Assembly (NCBI RefSeq): GCF_900111605.1
Contig: NZ_FOIA01000015.1
Coordinates: 1 to 64,000, forward strand
Length of the DNA stretch: 64,000 nt
DNA from: Nitrosomonas marina
GTDB lineage: Bacteria; Pseudomonadota; Gammaproteobacteria; Burkholderiales; Nitrosomonadaceae
Direction: 5' to 3'
The translations under genes and the position numbers were made by a program. Shown here in pieces: positions 63,931 through 64,000 of this stretch. The notes beneath the pieces were generated by a model. It saw nothing but the letters and a program-made list of their open reading frames with translations. It was not told the origin of the DNA and ran no database searches. Numbering within the stretch: the first letter of the stretch is position 1; each line of letters starts with the position of its first letter.

Positions 63931-64000
63931 TTACTGGTAACGCTCCGCCAGCACGTCAGGCGTTGCACCGCATGCAAACTTCAGTGCCAGTTTACGGTTA
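63931..64000 (-). CDS. C-terminal fragment of an upstream gene (partial)
   Basis: The last 22 codons of a minus-strand gene continue past the window edge, ending in TPDVLAERYQ and a TAA at 63931-63933. The frame is open to the edge. The residues seen (NRKLALKFACGATPDVLAER) do not identify a family. It ends 67 bases before arsM and may belong to the same operon. Confidence 0.55.
   Translation of the reverse strand, partial: NRKLALKFACGATPDVLAERYQ

Noticed and set aside
1..64000. Insertion sequences, prophage, tRNA, rRNA or CRISPR arrays
   Set aside because: No transposase, integrase, terminal repeats, tRNA cloverleaf, rRNA sequence or repeat-spacer array could be recognised on either strand.

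Overview
The window most resembles a betaproteobacterium of the Nitrosomonas lineage. Pointers are a homodimeric AceE with a separate AceF, the flagellar order flhB-flhA-flhF-flhG-fliA-motC-motD, an S-adenosylhomocysteine (SAH) riboswitch before ahcY, DUF3619 and DUF2909 proteins, and a PEP-CTERM protein. No rRNA or tRNA gene is present to settle the taxonomy, so this is an inference from gene content and style.

Layout. 0.1-2.7 kb: a plus-strand cluster of a D-Ala-D-Ala-ligase-like ATP-grasp enzyme, a GNAT acetyltransferase and a DapF-type epimerase, which looks like a small D-amino-acid or peptide pathway. 2.8-4.1 kb: a small membrane protein, then an ECF-like sigma factor translationally coupled to a one-helix DUF3619 protein. 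4.2-11.9 kb (minus): an apparent operon of a membrane protein, folD, aceE, aceF, nadD, rsfS and an HDOD protein. 12-16 kb (minus): the methyl cycle, metK, an SAH riboswitch, ahcY and metF, with a hairpin-rich spacer between ahcY and metF. 16.4-26.9 kb: flagellar regulation and export (flgM-flgN behind a sigma-28 promoter; flhB-A-F-G-fliA-motC-motD), interrupted by a divergent lemA/GIDE pair. 27-35.7 kb: housekeeping and mixed genes (FAD oxidoreductase, ppk2, ychJ, pnp, rpsO, dynamin-like GTPase, DUF502).

35.9-39.7 kb: two tandem FemAB/BioF2-type acyltransferases, a glutaminyl cyclotransferase without a visible export signal, and a convergent low-molecular-weight phosphatase. 39.8-53 kb: an iron-acquisition island. 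It holds a complete aerobactin-type iucABCD operon, a divergent MFS exporter candidate, a short RTX protein, a PEP-CTERM protein, an IutA-like TonB receptor and a PepSY membrane protein. Four Fur-box-like palindromes sit in its intergenic regions, and a fifth lies between pnp and ychJ.

53.3-59.6 kb: cell-envelope genes (lipoprotein hydrolase, DUF3015, DUF4105, Ca/Na exchanger), DUF4202 and an exported MsrB. 59.6-64 kb (minus): an organoarsenical-type operon. It has an arsM-like methyltransferase with the four arsenic-binding cysteines at the expected spacing, a radical SAM protein, and a TVP38-flavin disulfide reductase fusion. It continues upstream out of the window.

The most notable items are the iron island that includes RTX and PEP-CTERM proteins, the arsM/radical SAM/TVP38-reductase operon, the ATP-grasp/GNAT/DapF cluster, and the SAH riboswitch. 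All calls come from reading the sequence; no database search was run.
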